This document shows positions 1 to 7,500 of a DNA stretch of 10,173 nt, one piece after another. Source of the DNA: Bacteriovoracaceae bacterium (GTDB taxonomy: Bacteria; Bdellovibrionota; Bacteriovoracia; Bacteriovoracales; Bacteriovoracaceae); assembly GCA_947448095.1 (NCBI GenBank), contig CANFNN010000083.1, positions 1 through 10,173 on the forward strand, written 5' to 3'. The position numbers and the translations under genes were made by a program. The notes beneath the pieces were generated by a model that worked only from the letters and a program-made list of their open reading frames with translations, ran no database searches and was not told the origin of the DNA. Position 1 is the first letter of the stretch; the number at the start of each line of letters is the position of its first letter.

Positions 1-423
1 CATAACTGATTCAAGATCGGCGAGCGCCAACTCAATATTAATGACTTCAATATCTGAAGCAGGATCTACCTTACCTGCAACGTGGATAATATCATTGTCT
101 TCAAAACAACGAACCACGTGACATATTGCTCCGACCTGGCGAATGTGACCAAGAAATTGGTTTCCAAGGCCTTCACCTTTTGAAGCACCTTTGACTAATC
201 CTGCGATATCCACGAATTCTGTAATAGCGGGAATAAGTTTTTCAGGGCCAACCAGTTTCGCAATTTTCTCTAAGCGAATATCTGGAACATGAACCACACC
301 AATGTTTGGCTCAATAGTACAAAATGGATAGTTGGCAGCTTCAGCAGGGGCTGAGGTCAGGGCCGAAAAGATGGTCGATTTTCCAACGTTTGGTAAACCC
401 ACGATTCCACAGTTCATACCCAT
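1..423 (-). CDS. ychF: YchF/OLA1-family P-loop ATPase (redox-regulated ATPase), 3' part missing at window edge
   Basis: Only the first 141 codons lie in the window; the frame stays open to base 1. The family is a TRAFAC-class P-loop NTPase that prefers ATP to GTP and binds ribosomes; in E. coli it is tied to stress and translation control. Visible motifs: N-terminus MGMNCG, close to the E. coli MGFKCG start; P-loop GLPNVGKST at residues 9-17; NYPF at 31-34; G3 motif DIAGL at 72-76, with Leu where classical GTPases carry the catalytic Gln, as expected for this HAS-type family; then a KGASKGEGLGNQFL stretch at 78-91. The ATG at 423 is chosen over the in-frame ATG at 417 because AGGAG (430-434) sits 6 nt upstream and the N-terminus matches the family. 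It starts 9 bp after the pth stop, so it is the third protein gene of the prs-pth-ychF unit. The missing part should hold the rest of the G domain, the coiled coil and the TGS domain. Identification is firm. Confidence 0.96.
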   Translation of the reverse strand, partial: MGMNCGIVGLPNVGKSTIFSALTSAPAEAANYPFCTIEPNIGVVHVPDIRLEKIAKLVGPEKLIPAITEFVDIAGLVKGASKGEGLGNQFLGHIRQVGAICHVVRCFEDNDIIHVAGKVDPASDIEVINIELALADLESVM

Positions 424-432
424 AAATAGCTC

Positions 433-1002
433 CTAAGATAAAAGATTCTTCTTATTGTAAATTCCGACTTTATCTAGACCGTTTACCACACAGTTAAGCA
501 TTGGGTCATGTAATTTTTCGATTAACAGAGGCAATTGGACCTGTTCCTCTTTACTAAAGGGGCTAAGTACCCAATTCGCCACGGTTCCATGCACCGGTCT
601 TCCTATTCCAATCCGCATACGAGCAAATTGGTCTGTCCCTAATGAGGCGGCCATGGATTTTAAGCCGTTGTGGCCTGCAAGCCCTCCACCCATTTTGAAG
701 TGAATCTGTCCAAAAGGTATGTCCAGTTCATCGTGAATGACTAAAATTTTGTTGGGATCAATTTTGAAAAAAGCGGCCATTGGTTGAACGGACTCGCCAG
801 AGAGATTCATGAACGTTTGTGGCTTTAGAGCATAAAACTTATGCCCTTTGTGAGAGCCCTCAGCGTATAAACCTTTAAATTTGGATTTCCAGATAGTGGA
901 GCGAAAAGCGGGCGACTCATCTAAGAGCATCCACCCAATATTATGTCTTGTGGCCGCATATTCAGCTCCAGGATTTCCAAGACCTACGACAAGTTGAAAC
1001 AT
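433..1002 (-). CDS. pth: Peptidyl-tRNA hydrolase (bacterial Pth type)
   Basis: Pth cleaves the ester bond between peptide and tRNA in peptidyl-tRNAs that drop off the ribosome, recycling tRNA; it is a soluble, essential cytoplasmic enzyme. The 189-aa length is typical of the family. Expected functional residues are visible: VGLGNPG at 6-12 with Asn10, the catalytic base His20 in ATRHNIG, KPQTFMNLSG at 60-69 with Asn66, the catalytic-region Asp91 in the HDELD signature, and GGGLAGHNGLKS at 105-116 with Asn112. It begins one base after the prs stop codon and has no recognisable Shine-Dalgarno sequence, so its translation probably depends on ribosomes finishing prs. That point matters because prs carries a frameshift upstream. 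It ends 9 bp before ychF, and its TAG stop overlaps the ychF ribosome-binding site. Confidence 0.97.
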   Translation of the reverse strand: MFQLVVGLGNPGAEYAATRHNIGWMLLDESPAFRSTIWKSKFKGLYAEGSHKGHKFYALKPQTFMNLSGESVQPMAAFFKIDPNKILVIHDELDIPFGQIHFKMGGGLAGHNGLKSMAASLGTDQFARMRIGIGRPVHGTVANWVLSPFSKEEQVQLPLLIEKLHDPMLNCVVNGLDKVGIYNKKNLLS

Positions 1003-1003
1003 G

Positions 1004-1947
1004 TTAAATGAAGAGCGAACTTACCGAATCATGATTAAATGTTCGGTGAATAGCTTTAGAAAGAATATCTGCCGTTGAGACTACTTTAATTTTTGCAATT
1101 TTTCTGGCTTCTGGGCTCAGAGGAATTGTATCAGTCACAATCACTTCCTCAAGCTCTTCACATTCAGAAATACGCTGAATTGCAGGATCAGAAAAAACGG
1201 GGTGAGTAGCGGCTGCATAAATTTTATTAGCGCCATTTTTTCTAAGCGCCTTAGCGGCCTGAACCAAAGTTCCACCAGTATCGATCATGTCATCGATGAT
1301 AATACAGTCTTTGCCTTTCACATCCCCAATCACGTTCATAGCTTCAGCGACATTTGGACCAGTGCGACGTTTATCAATCAATGCCAGTTCAGTTGATAGT
1401 TTTTTAGCAAAGTGCCTTACACGCTCAACTCCGCCAGCGTCTGGTGAAATACAAACAAGGTTATCCCGATTGAGATTTTTTTGAATGTATTCAAGGAGAA
1501 CTGGGGAAGCAAAAATATTATCAAAGGGAATATTAAAAAAGCCTTGGATCTGACCAGCATGGAGATCCATCGTCACTACGCGAGAAGCTCCCGCGACAGT
1601 CATCATGTCGGCAACTAATTTGGCCGTAATCGGAGTTCTTGGAGCACTTTTACGGTCTTGACGAGAGTAGCCATAATGCGGAACAACAGCTGTTATAGAC
1701 AAAGCTGAGGCGCGTTTAAGCGCGTCTAATATAATGAGAAGTTCCATTAAATTTTCATTTACGGGAGCACAAGTCGATTGGATCAAAAAACGTCAGCACC
1801 GCGTACGTTTTTCTCAATTTCACAGTAAATTTCGCCATTAGCAAAACGTCTGATTTGGGGATTCACAAGGGGAACATCTAAAAATTCTGAGATTTTCTTA
1901 GAGAGAGTAGGATTTGAGGTACCTGAGACTAAGACGATTCGTCTCAC
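1004..1947 (-). CDS. prs: Ribose-phosphate pyrophosphokinase (PRPP synthetase), interrupted by an apparent frameshift
   Basis: Prs makes PRPP from ribose-5-phosphate and ATP, the precursor for purines, pyrimidines, His, Trp and NAD. The start is GTG at 1947 with AAGGAG upstream at a good distance. It encodes 54 residues with the expected N-terminal fold (RRFANGEI, KNVRGADVF), then meets TGA at 1785-1783. The -1 frame from 1786 (TTG ATC CAA) continues directly with IQSTCAPVNENLMELL and runs 260 codons to TAA at 1004. Joined length is 314 aa against 315 in E. coli. In joined numbering: flexible catalytic loop YGYSRQDRK 92-100, DLHAGQIQGFF from 128 with His130, DKRR near 192-195, PRPP-binding loop DDMIDTGGT 219-227. 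The break sits in a run of six T (coding strand) where seven would restore the frame. Everything else is intact, so a homopolymer error in the read is the likeliest cause; true mutation or recoding is possible. It follows tRNA-Gln by 24 bp. Confidence 0.93.
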
Positions 1948-1971
1948 ACTGAACTCCTTAAAGAAAAAGAG

Positions 1972-2046
1972 TGGTTGGGGTGGCAGGGTTCGAACCTGCG
2001 TATGGCAGAATCAAAATCTGCTGACTTACCACTTGTCGACACCCCA
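1972..2046 (-). tRNA. tRNA-Gln (anticodon UUG)
   Basis: The 75-nt sequence aligns block by block with E. coli tRNA-Gln: acceptor TGGGGTG/CACCCCA, D arm GAC-AAGTGGTAA-GTC, anticodon stem GCAGA/TCTGC around loop TTTTGAT, 5-nt variable loop, T arm GCAGG-TTCGAAC-CCTGC, and encoded 3' CCA (1972-1974). The anticodon TTG lies at 2012-2014 and reads CAA and CAG. The first pair is U1-A72 and the discriminator base is A73 rather than the G73 of E. coli. It lies between a strong promoter and prs with no terminator in the 24-bp gap, so it is probably processed from the leader of the prs transcript. Confidence 0.97.
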
Positions 2047-2071
2047 ACAAAGTTCTTTTAAACGTCCAGAG

Positions 2072-2100
2072 AATATAGATTAATCGACCCTTTTTTGCAA
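2072..2100 (-). promoter_or_regulatory. Sigma70-type promoter for tRNA-Gln and the prs unit
   Basis: On the minus strand a -35 box TTGCAA (2100-2095) and a -10 box TATATT (2077-2072) are separated by exactly 17 bp. They match the consensus at 4/6 and 5/6 positions. The implied transcript start near 2065 is about 20 nt before the mature tRNA 5' end, leaving a short leader for RNase P to remove. It is the only good promoter seen upstream of the tRNA-prs-pth-ychF unit. Confidence 0.65.
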
Positions 2101-2177
2101 GTCATCCATTTTTTATGAGGACGTTTTTTGCAGCTCAGGGCTTTCCACATCCCGAGGGATTTTATACAGTTTCAAAA

Positions 2178-2201
2178 TATATTTTTGCCTCTATCAGGGA
2201 G
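2178..2201 (+). promoter_or_regulatory. Weak candidate -10 element and ribosome-binding site of the beta-barrel gene
   Basis: The 160-bp divergent region must hold the start signals of the plus-strand gene. TATATT (2178-2183) is a good -10 box but has no convincing -35 box 16-18 bp upstream. TATACA (2163-2168) is an alternative with an equally poor partner. AGGGAG (2196-2201) is a ribosome-binding site 5 nt before the GTG at 2207 and supports that start. The promoter call is weak; the ribosome-binding site is good. Confidence 0.3.
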
Positions 2202-2206
2202 CTCCA

Positions 2207-3694
2207 GTGGCCGTTAAAAGGTTTCGTTTAATTAGCAGTCTTTTTATTTCTACTCTCAGCATCAATTCTGCGATGGCCTTGCCTATCGACTGGACCGGGG
2301 TTTTCGGTGCCGATACTCATATGATCAGTAATACCTGTCGTACGAACGATACTGTTACAAAAGTGGCTACGGCCAGAAATGGAACTGAAGGGATCACTGG
2401 CGACTGTGGGGCCAATTTCCAAACCTACGTTTTTAAACTTAACCCTCAGATCATTGTGAATGACGGAGTCACTCTCAAAGGGGAATTGTCCTCTGGGTAT
2501 ATTCGTGGTGGCTTTGCTGGGGATAACTCAGCTAACAACCGTGACGGTTCAGGGAACAATGCCTACTTCTTCACCACACCGGCCCAAAGAAGTGGATTGA
2601 ATGTTAACCAAATGTACATGGAGCTCTATGCTGATACCGCTTTAGTAAAAATCGGGCGCATGAGTAAGCATTACGGATTGGGAATTGTTTACGATGCGGG
2701 AAATGATCCTTGGGATCGTTTTTTCTCTATGTATGATGGAATTGAAGCAGAAATGAAAATTTCCAATTTCAGCCTTATTCCTTATTACGCTAAAATTTCT
2801 AGTTATAACAACAGTACAACCACTGGTCCTGCTGGCAGTCAGCCCTCAGGCAGCTTTGATGTGCGAGAAATCGGGATGACGGCAAAATACGATAACAAGA
2901 TTCGTGACCTAGTAGTCAGTGTGCTTTATGCCAAAAGAACTTCTGAGCCGAAAAATACGCTCTACAATGCTGACACTCAGGATACTTCCGTATCAGCTGG
3001 ACGTGGCAAAACCGAAGTGACTGTCATCGAGCCTTTTATTTCTAAAAAATGGAATAAACTCAAAGTAGCATTTGAAGCTTCCATCCAATCCGGAAACTAC
3101 GGAAATGTTTATCAAGATGGATCCGGTAAATCAAAGCTGGCCGCGAGTGCTTATATTCTTGAAGCCAAGTATGAACTAAATCCTAAATGGGACCTGGGAT
3201 TCACCGGTGGTCAAATCAGTGGTGACAAAGGCAATACAGGAAAATTTGAAGCGGCTTATCTTCACCCTAACTACCAAATTGCTGATCTCATGTTCAAATA
3301 CAACTATGCTGCATTTACGGAAGGTGGAAGAAGTGTGTTTGACTCTTCTATTACGAATACTCGTTTCTATAAAATTAATGGTCACTACAAGACTGATAAA
3401 TGGCTATGGAAAGGTGCCCTCATTATGGCCACAGCTCTAGAAACAGCGAGTGGAAATGGTCGCGCTTATCATCATGAAGAGAACTACTCTTTTACTAGTA
3501 CTAACAAACAAAACAACAACCTTGGCTATGAGCTGGATTTTGGTTTTGATTATAAGTGGAATCCTAACGTCACGGTTAGTGGATACTATGGGTACTGGAA
3601 AGTGGGAGACTACTATTCGTTTACTAATACCAGTACATCACTTTCTCTTGCCAACGTTCACGGTGGTGGGATGAGAGCAACTTTAGAATTTTAA
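2207..3694 (+). CDS. Outer-membrane beta-barrel (porin-like) protein
   Basis: The 495-residue protein begins with a Sec signal peptide: basic MAVKRFR, a hydrophobic stretch, then SAMA before a likely cut after residue 24. The mature chain shows alternating polar/hydrophobic strands rich in Tyr, Gly, Asn and Ser and ends in LEF, a C-terminal Phe in a beta-strand as expected for BAM-inserted barrels. The most conserved-looking stretch is residues 146-180 (LVKIGRMSKHYGLGI...DPWDRF), a 'GR-x-x-x-x-x-GLG' segment of the type seen in porins and alginate-export-like barrels. Two cysteines near the N-terminus (44 and 67) could form a disulfide in a periplasmic or surface loop. The GTG start follows AGGGAG. 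The gene stands alone between a divergent tRNA unit and its own terminator. Likely role: channel or surface barrel; the substrate cannot be told. Confidence 0.8.
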   Translation: MAVKRFRLISSLFISTLSINSAMALPIDWTGVFGADTHMISNTCRTNDTVTKVATARNGTEGITGDCGANFQTYVFKLNPQIIVNDGVTLKGELSSGYIRGGFAGDNSANNRDGSGNNAYFFTTPAQRSGLNVNQMYMELYADTALVKIGRMSKHYGLGIVYDAGNDPWDRFFSMYDGIEAEMKISNFSLIPYYAKISSYNNSTTTGPAGSQPSGSFDVREIGMTAKYDNKIRDLVVSVLYAKRTSEPKNTLYNADTQDTSVSAGRGKTEVTVIEPFISKKWNKLKVAFEASIQSGNYGNVYQDGSGKSKLAASAYILEAKYELNPKWDLGFTGGQISGDKGNTGKFEAAYLHPNYQIADLMFKYNYAAFTEGGRSVFDSSITNTRFYKINGHYKTDKWLWKGALIMATALETASGNGRAYHHEENYSFTSTNKQNNNLGYELDFGFDYKWNPNVTVSGYYGYWKVGDYYSFTNTSTSLSLANVHGGGMRATLEF

Positions 3695-3700
3695 ATGAAG

Positions 3701-3724
3701 GCCCTCGAAAGAGGGCTTTTTTTT
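3701..3724 (+). terminator. Intrinsic terminator of the beta-barrel gene
   Basis: A perfect 6-bp GC-rich stem GCCCTC/GAGGGC with a GAAA tetraloop is followed at once by eight T. It starts 6 nt after the stop codon. On the opposite strand the same hairpin lies 10 nt past the stop of the convergent gene (3727) but is followed by CTTCATTT rather than a T run. It would therefore be a weak terminator at best for the minus-strand genes. Confidence 0.93.
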
Positions 3725-3726
3725 GC

Positions 3727-5358
3727 TTAATTTCCTATCTTCTGTTCAACATTCTGAATCGATTTCTCAAGCTCTCCAAGAGTATCCAAGGAACAATCAT
3801 TTTTCATAGAAGCCTCATGTTCTGGTTTAAAACGGAAGACTCCCCTGGGGCATTCTGTAGGAGTGAGATTTGTCACTTCAGTTTTTGGCTCAAAGGACTT
3901 AACCCGACTCCTCCAATCACGACTAGCTTGGCAAAATTTATCACGCTCTATTTCGGAGTGTTCGCAATTCTTATAAGCTCGGTTTTGAATGACGTCATCG
4001 TTCAAAAGTACTTCTAGTTCAGTCTGCATAGAGGTAAAAAGATAGTTCAAAGATGTTTTCGTTTGTTCAATTTTATCTAAACTTGGGCCATTGCCTGCTT
4101 TTTTAATAATTTGATCTGTAGCTTTCTTTTTTAGTTTCTCTATTTCTATTTTAATTTTTTTTAAGTAATCCTCTGGATTTTTAGAATCAAGAGTTTTAGA
4201 GATTTCTATCACTGGATCCATCATCGAATAAAGGTCTTCTAAATTATAATAACCAAGCTTTTTTGAATCATTCATCGCTTTGAGTAAATTAAACTTTTCG
4301 GGAGTCCGATAATCTTTTAACTTTTCCGATAAAAGTTCAGACGCAAGGTAGGGTCTTAGATTCTGAAAAAAATCATTTCTCTTATAACTAATCTCCATCT
4401 CAGTGAGCGACTTCAAACAGTCTTCATCAAGACGACAAAGTTCTTTCATCGAGTTGTCTAAGCAGCCACCAAATCGGCCAGGTTTTTTGCAGTGGTACAC
4501 AATTTGTAAAGAAGTCGGATTAGCGGGATCAAGCTTAATTACACTCATTAAACTGTCTTCATTTTTGAGCAACAAAAGATTAGAAAAATTAGTGGGTGTA
4601 AAATAATGGGCTTTCGATTCGCAGTTAAAAAGACCAAGAGACCAGGTCTCAAACTTGAAATCAAATTGAACTGATGAAATGTCTTGTTTTAGATCTTTAA
4701 ATATTGCCTTCTGCACATTTAAATCATTTTGACCCTGCTTAATTTTTCTAACTGCTTCTTCTGGATAAAAAAGAGAGGATTCGATCTTCTTTTTCTGATC
4801 CTTAATTTCCTGCTCAAGTGGATCTTGCATATATCTTTCACGGATCAAGTAGGTATTGGCCTGGTCGAATTCTGTTGCTAAATCTTTATCCGTTTGACTA
4901 AGAGTAAAGTGAATTATTTTCGCCTTATTATCTTTGCCCTCTTGTACGCTTTTAAAGTACTGGTTAAGTCTTGGAGAATTGGCTTCATTTGAGATGAGTG
5001 TTTTAAATTTCTGCTGGTTATTCAAATAAAGATTTCTTACTTCAGTCAATCGCTTTAGTTCTTTCACTTCATTTTTAATTCTCTCAGCTTCGACGTATTC
5101 GCTAGTCGTAGTAAATTCTTTTTCAATTTTTATGAGTTGCAAATTTAAGCTATCGAGAACTTTTTGATCTTTTTCAATTGTTTTGGAATTCTTGAAAGAT
5201 TCAATTTCATCTTTCGTTAGGCTTATTTGAGATTTAACTTTCTCTAGTTCGTGAGAGTATTCATCAATTTTCTTTATTCTTTCATCAAAGTTGGTGGCTT
5301 GTGCATAAACCATTGACCAACTCTGAAGAAGAATAAAAAATATACCAATTTTTTTCAT
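3727..5358 (-). CDS. Exported coiled-coil, cysteine-containing protein of unknown function
   Basis: I do not recognise the family. The 543-aa product opens with a clear Sec signal peptide (MKKIGIFFILLQSWSMVYA, cut before QATNF); the residue after the cut is not Cys, so it is not a lipoprotein. Residues ~24-120 and ~180-230 are Lys/Glu-rich heptad-like helices, probably coiled coil, and another charged helix covers ~395-420. Between them lies a more globular part with cysteines at 246, 290, 299, 308 and 314. A C-terminal part has cysteines at 465, 476, 503 and 522. Nine cysteines in an exported protein suggest disulfides plus one unpaired thiol. It starts 9 bp after the stop of the preceding exported-protein gene with only a poor ribosome-binding site, so translation is probably coupled and the two are likely co-expressed. 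It is the last gene of the minus-strand run and meets the beta-barrel gene tail to tail. Confidence 0.75.
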   Translation of the reverse strand: MKKIGIFFILLQSWSMVYAQATNFDERIKKIDEYSHELEKVKSQISLTKDEIESFKNSKTIEKDQKVLDSLNLQLIKIEKEFTTTSEYVEAERIKNEVKELKRLTEVRNLYLNNQQKFKTLISNEANSPRLNQYFKSVQEGKDNKAKIIHFTLSQTDKDLATEFDQANTYLIRERYMQDPLEQEIKDQKKKIESSLFYPEEAVRKIKQGQNDLNVQKAIFKDLKQDISSVQFDFKFETWSLGLFNCESKAHYFTPTNFSNLLLLKNEDSLMSVIKLDPANPTSLQIVYHCKKPGRFGGCLDNSMKELCRLDEDCLKSLTEMEISYKRNDFFQNLRPYLASELLSEKLKDYRTPEKFNLLKAMNDSKKLGYYNLEDLYSMMDPVIEISKTLDSKNPEDYLKKIKIEIEKLKKKATDQIIKKAGNGPSLDKIEQTKTSLNYLFTSMQTELEVLLNDDVIQNRAYKNCEHSEIERDKFCQASRDWRSRVKSFEPKTEVTNLTPTECPRGVFRFKPEHEASMKNDCSLDTLGELEKSIQNVEQKIGN

Positions 5359-5367
5359 CTAAAAATC

Positions 5368-7497
5368 TTAACGATAGCCACCGTACATATTGTAATTTCC
5401 ATAGGCCTGGTAAGGACTGCCCCAATAACCTTGGCTTTGCTGCCCTTGTTGTTGATAAGGATTTCCATATTGCTGTTGCTGGTATGGATTATATTGCTGC
5501 TGCTGTTGTTGTCCGCTGTAACCGTATGGACTTCCCATATTCGATCCAAAATTTGCTCCTACATTAAACTGTCCACCATAGTTTTGTTGACCCATGTAGG
5601 ATTGTTGATAAGGATTTGATTGCTGCTGACCGTAGGGGTTCTGTTGATTAAAGACTCCCTGCTGTTGACCTTGTTGCTGATAAGGATTTCCATTTTGTTG
5701 GTATTGTTGCTGTTGAGGCTGGTTTTGTTGCGACTGTTGTTGCCCATAACCCTGATAATTAAACGTATACCCTTCCTCAGCTCTAGGAGTTGGTTTAGTA
5801 TAATCCACTGGAACATCATTTTTAGGAATTGGATCACCATTTTGTACGGCAACGTAATCGCGTCCCTCTTTTTCTAGCTTAGAGTACTCGGTTGCTTTAG
5901 CATCAAACTCAGCCGCTCTTTGTGCATCGACTTGGTTAAAATGTTGCATTTGAGCTTGAAGTTCTTGAATTCTCTCCATCGAAGATTGGATACATCTTTG
6001 GACATTTCTAAATGGATTTTTGTAACAATAGCCGCCTTGTTGAGTTCGCGCATATTCTTCTTGGATTTCTTGGCTAAAGTTTTGAGAACGAGTTTGTATG
6101 TTTTGTCTCATACGTGACGCCATTTCTGCATTTGCTTTTGCCTGTCCAGTTGTCTGTCCAGTTCGAACTTCATACTTTTCTTTTTTCACTTCTAGTTCAT
6201 CTGAATAAGCCTGAATGTTTTTTATCGTACGAGCCTTTGCCACTTCCGGAGTGGTTATGACACCATTATCTTTGGCGCCTAAGCGAGAATGATTAACGAT
6301 AAGAGCCTTAATTCCGTTGGCCTGAGAGGCTTCAGTAAACCTTCCATCCCCTTCAAGCTTTTGCACTAGGGCAGCTGAAATATAAGGGGCATTATTAAAG
6401 ACAGTCAGATCACTAAGAACTTTTTTCATTTGCTCTAGGCGAACTTTTTTGTCTTCGCCTTCAAGCCCTTCTGCTTCAGTATAAAGAAGATTGGCCAAAT
6501 CAATTTTGGGCTGAACAACATATTTTGCAAAATCTGCAATTGTTTTTAAATCTTCTTCTGTATATTTACCATCTGTGACTGCTTTGGATGCTTTTTTAAC
6601 GGCTTCAATAATGAGGTTATCGCGAATGCTATTTAAGTCTTCTGAATAACCTTGATACATTTCCATAAAATCAGAAATTTTGTGATATTCGCCGCAATTT
6701 TTAACTTTTTCTTTTTCGCTTAGGATACGGTCACGCTCTTCTTCCTCAAGCGATTGAATAGCAACCCCTTCTGCTGTTATCTTTTCGTAATGATCACATT
6801 GATCAATCTCAACGAAGTTCTTATCATATTTAGGTTTTACTAATTTAGAGGCTGGTCCGTGTGAAACGAAAAGAACGTCGCCACTTTCTTTATAGCCATC
6901 AAATTTCTCACTCACTGCTGAAGGATATATCGCATCAGTAACAACTTTTCCTTCTTTTAAAACTCCTGATTTCTCTAAGCACGATTCAAAACCTTGCATC
7001 GTTGGAGCAATTTTTATTTTTTCGAAATCTTTAAATTGCCCTTTTTCAACTTTCGCCACATCATAACTGCAAAGACCATCAACACAATTTTCGCCTTCTT
7101 TAATTTTTGCTTCGATTGAATATATTTTCTTCTGATCCACTACGCGCACATTAGGTACCCATTCAATCATTGATGAACAGTTTCCAATCATGTCACCTGA
7201 TTTTACGGTTAATTTTCCGCTGCGTGAGTCATGCTGAATTTCAAGTTTTCCATCTTTTTCCATAATCATCGCTGTGATATAGGCCAAAGGCAGAGACGTT
7301 TGAACTTTTTCAGTACAAGCTCCAGAGGACTTGGTTTTAATTACAGGATCAACCTTAACTTCACTTGTAGTGGGGCCGCCAGTCGTGTTGGCCTTGGGCT
7401 TAATCTCATTTTGGTACTTTTCCAGAGACCCTAATATGCTTTGAGCATAAGAAGGAATGGTCAGCACTGATAGCATTACGGCAGCAAAAATTTTCAT
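5368..7497 (-). CDS. Exported protein with Gln/Tyr/Gly/Asn-rich prion-like C-terminal tail, function unknown
   Basis: The start is set at ATG 7497, preceded by GAGG at 6 nt. A TTG at 7509 also opens the frame but overlaps that ribosome-binding site and would add MRRC before the signal peptide. The 709-aa product has a Sec signal (MKIFAAVMLSVLTIPSYA, cut before QS). Three parts are visible. Residues ~57-270 form a mixed domain with cysteines at 61, 107, 138, 143, 173, 234 and 268. Residues ~275-560 are mostly helical and charged, with cysteines 491 and 502. Residues 577-709 are a low-complexity tail with about 46 Gln, 21 Tyr, 21 Gly and 15 Asn, no Asp, Glu or Lys, and five NPY units, most followed by a Gln run. 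Such tails are typical of self-assembling, amyloid-like or matrix proteins; that role is inference. It lies 65 bp after priA and 9 bp before another exported-protein gene. I do not recognise the N-terminal domains. Confidence 0.78.
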   Translation of the reverse strand: MKIFAAVMLSVLTIPSYAQSILGSLEKYQNEIKPKANTTGGPTTSEVKVDPVIKTKSSGACTEKVQTSLPLAYITAMIMEKDGKLEIQHDSRSGKLTVKSGDMIGNCSSMIEWVPNVRVVDQKKIYSIEAKIKEGENCVDGLCSYDVAKVEKGQFKDFEKIKIAPTMQGFESCLEKSGVLKEGKVVTDAIYPSAVSEKFDGYKESGDVLFVSHGPASKLVKPKYDKNFVEIDQCDHYEKITAEGVAIQSLEEEERDRILSEKEKVKNCGEYHKISDFMEMYQGYSEDLNSIRDNLIIEAVKKASKAVTDGKYTEEDLKTIADFAKYVVQPKIDLANLLYTEAEGLEGEDKKVRLEQMKKVLSDLTVFNNAPYISAALVQKLEGDGRFTEASQANGIKALIVNHSRLGAKDNGVITTPEVAKARTIKNIQAYSDELEVKKEKYEVRTGQTTGQAKANAEMASRMRQNIQTRSQNFSQEIQEEYARTQQGGYCYKNPFRNVQRCIQSSMERIQELQAQMQHFNQVDAQRAAEFDAKATEYSKLEKEGRDYVAVQNGDPIPKNDVPVDYTKPTPRAEEGYTFNYQGYGQQQSQQNQPQQQQYQQNGNPYQQQGQQQGVFNQQNPYGQQQSNPYQQSYMGQQNYGGQFNVGANFGSNMGSPYGYSGQQQQQQYNPYQQQQYGNPYQQQGQQSQGYWGSPYQAYGNYNMYGGYR
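5371..5769 (-). repeat. CAA/CAG-rich coding repeats of the Gln-rich tail (NPYQQQ-type units)
   Basis: This stretch encodes the low-complexity tail. It is built from runs of CAA/CAG codons and recurrent units coding NPYQQQ. The longest DNA repeat pair is 5442-5475 and 5667-5700, which I align with 4 mismatches in 34 bases. A shorter third copy shares TTGTTGATAAGGATTT (plus strand) at 5602-5617. Codons within the Gln runs mix CAA and CAG, which tempers slippage, but the unit structure suggests growth by duplication. Confidence 0.75.
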
Positions 7498-7500
7498 ACA

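Noticed and set aside
1202..1484. Two overlapping plus-strand frames of about 65 codons inside prs
   Set aside because: They lie opposite strongly conserved prs coding sequence, lack ribosome-binding sites and show no family features.
3701..3716. Bidirectional terminator for both convergent genes
   Set aside because: The hairpin is symmetrical but the minus-strand side lacks a T run, so I call it only for the plus strand.
5442..5700. CRISPR-like or other direct-repeat array
   Set aside because: The repeats are in frame, unevenly spaced and encode NPYQQQ units; there are no unique spacers of constant length.
5431..5877. Plus-strand and alternate-frame open frames rich in Leu or Asn/Ser over the Gln-rich tail
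   Set aside because: They are by-products of the CAA/CAG repeats (read as TTG/CTG on the other strand), have no start signals, and conflict with a gene that has a signal peptide and ribosome-binding site.
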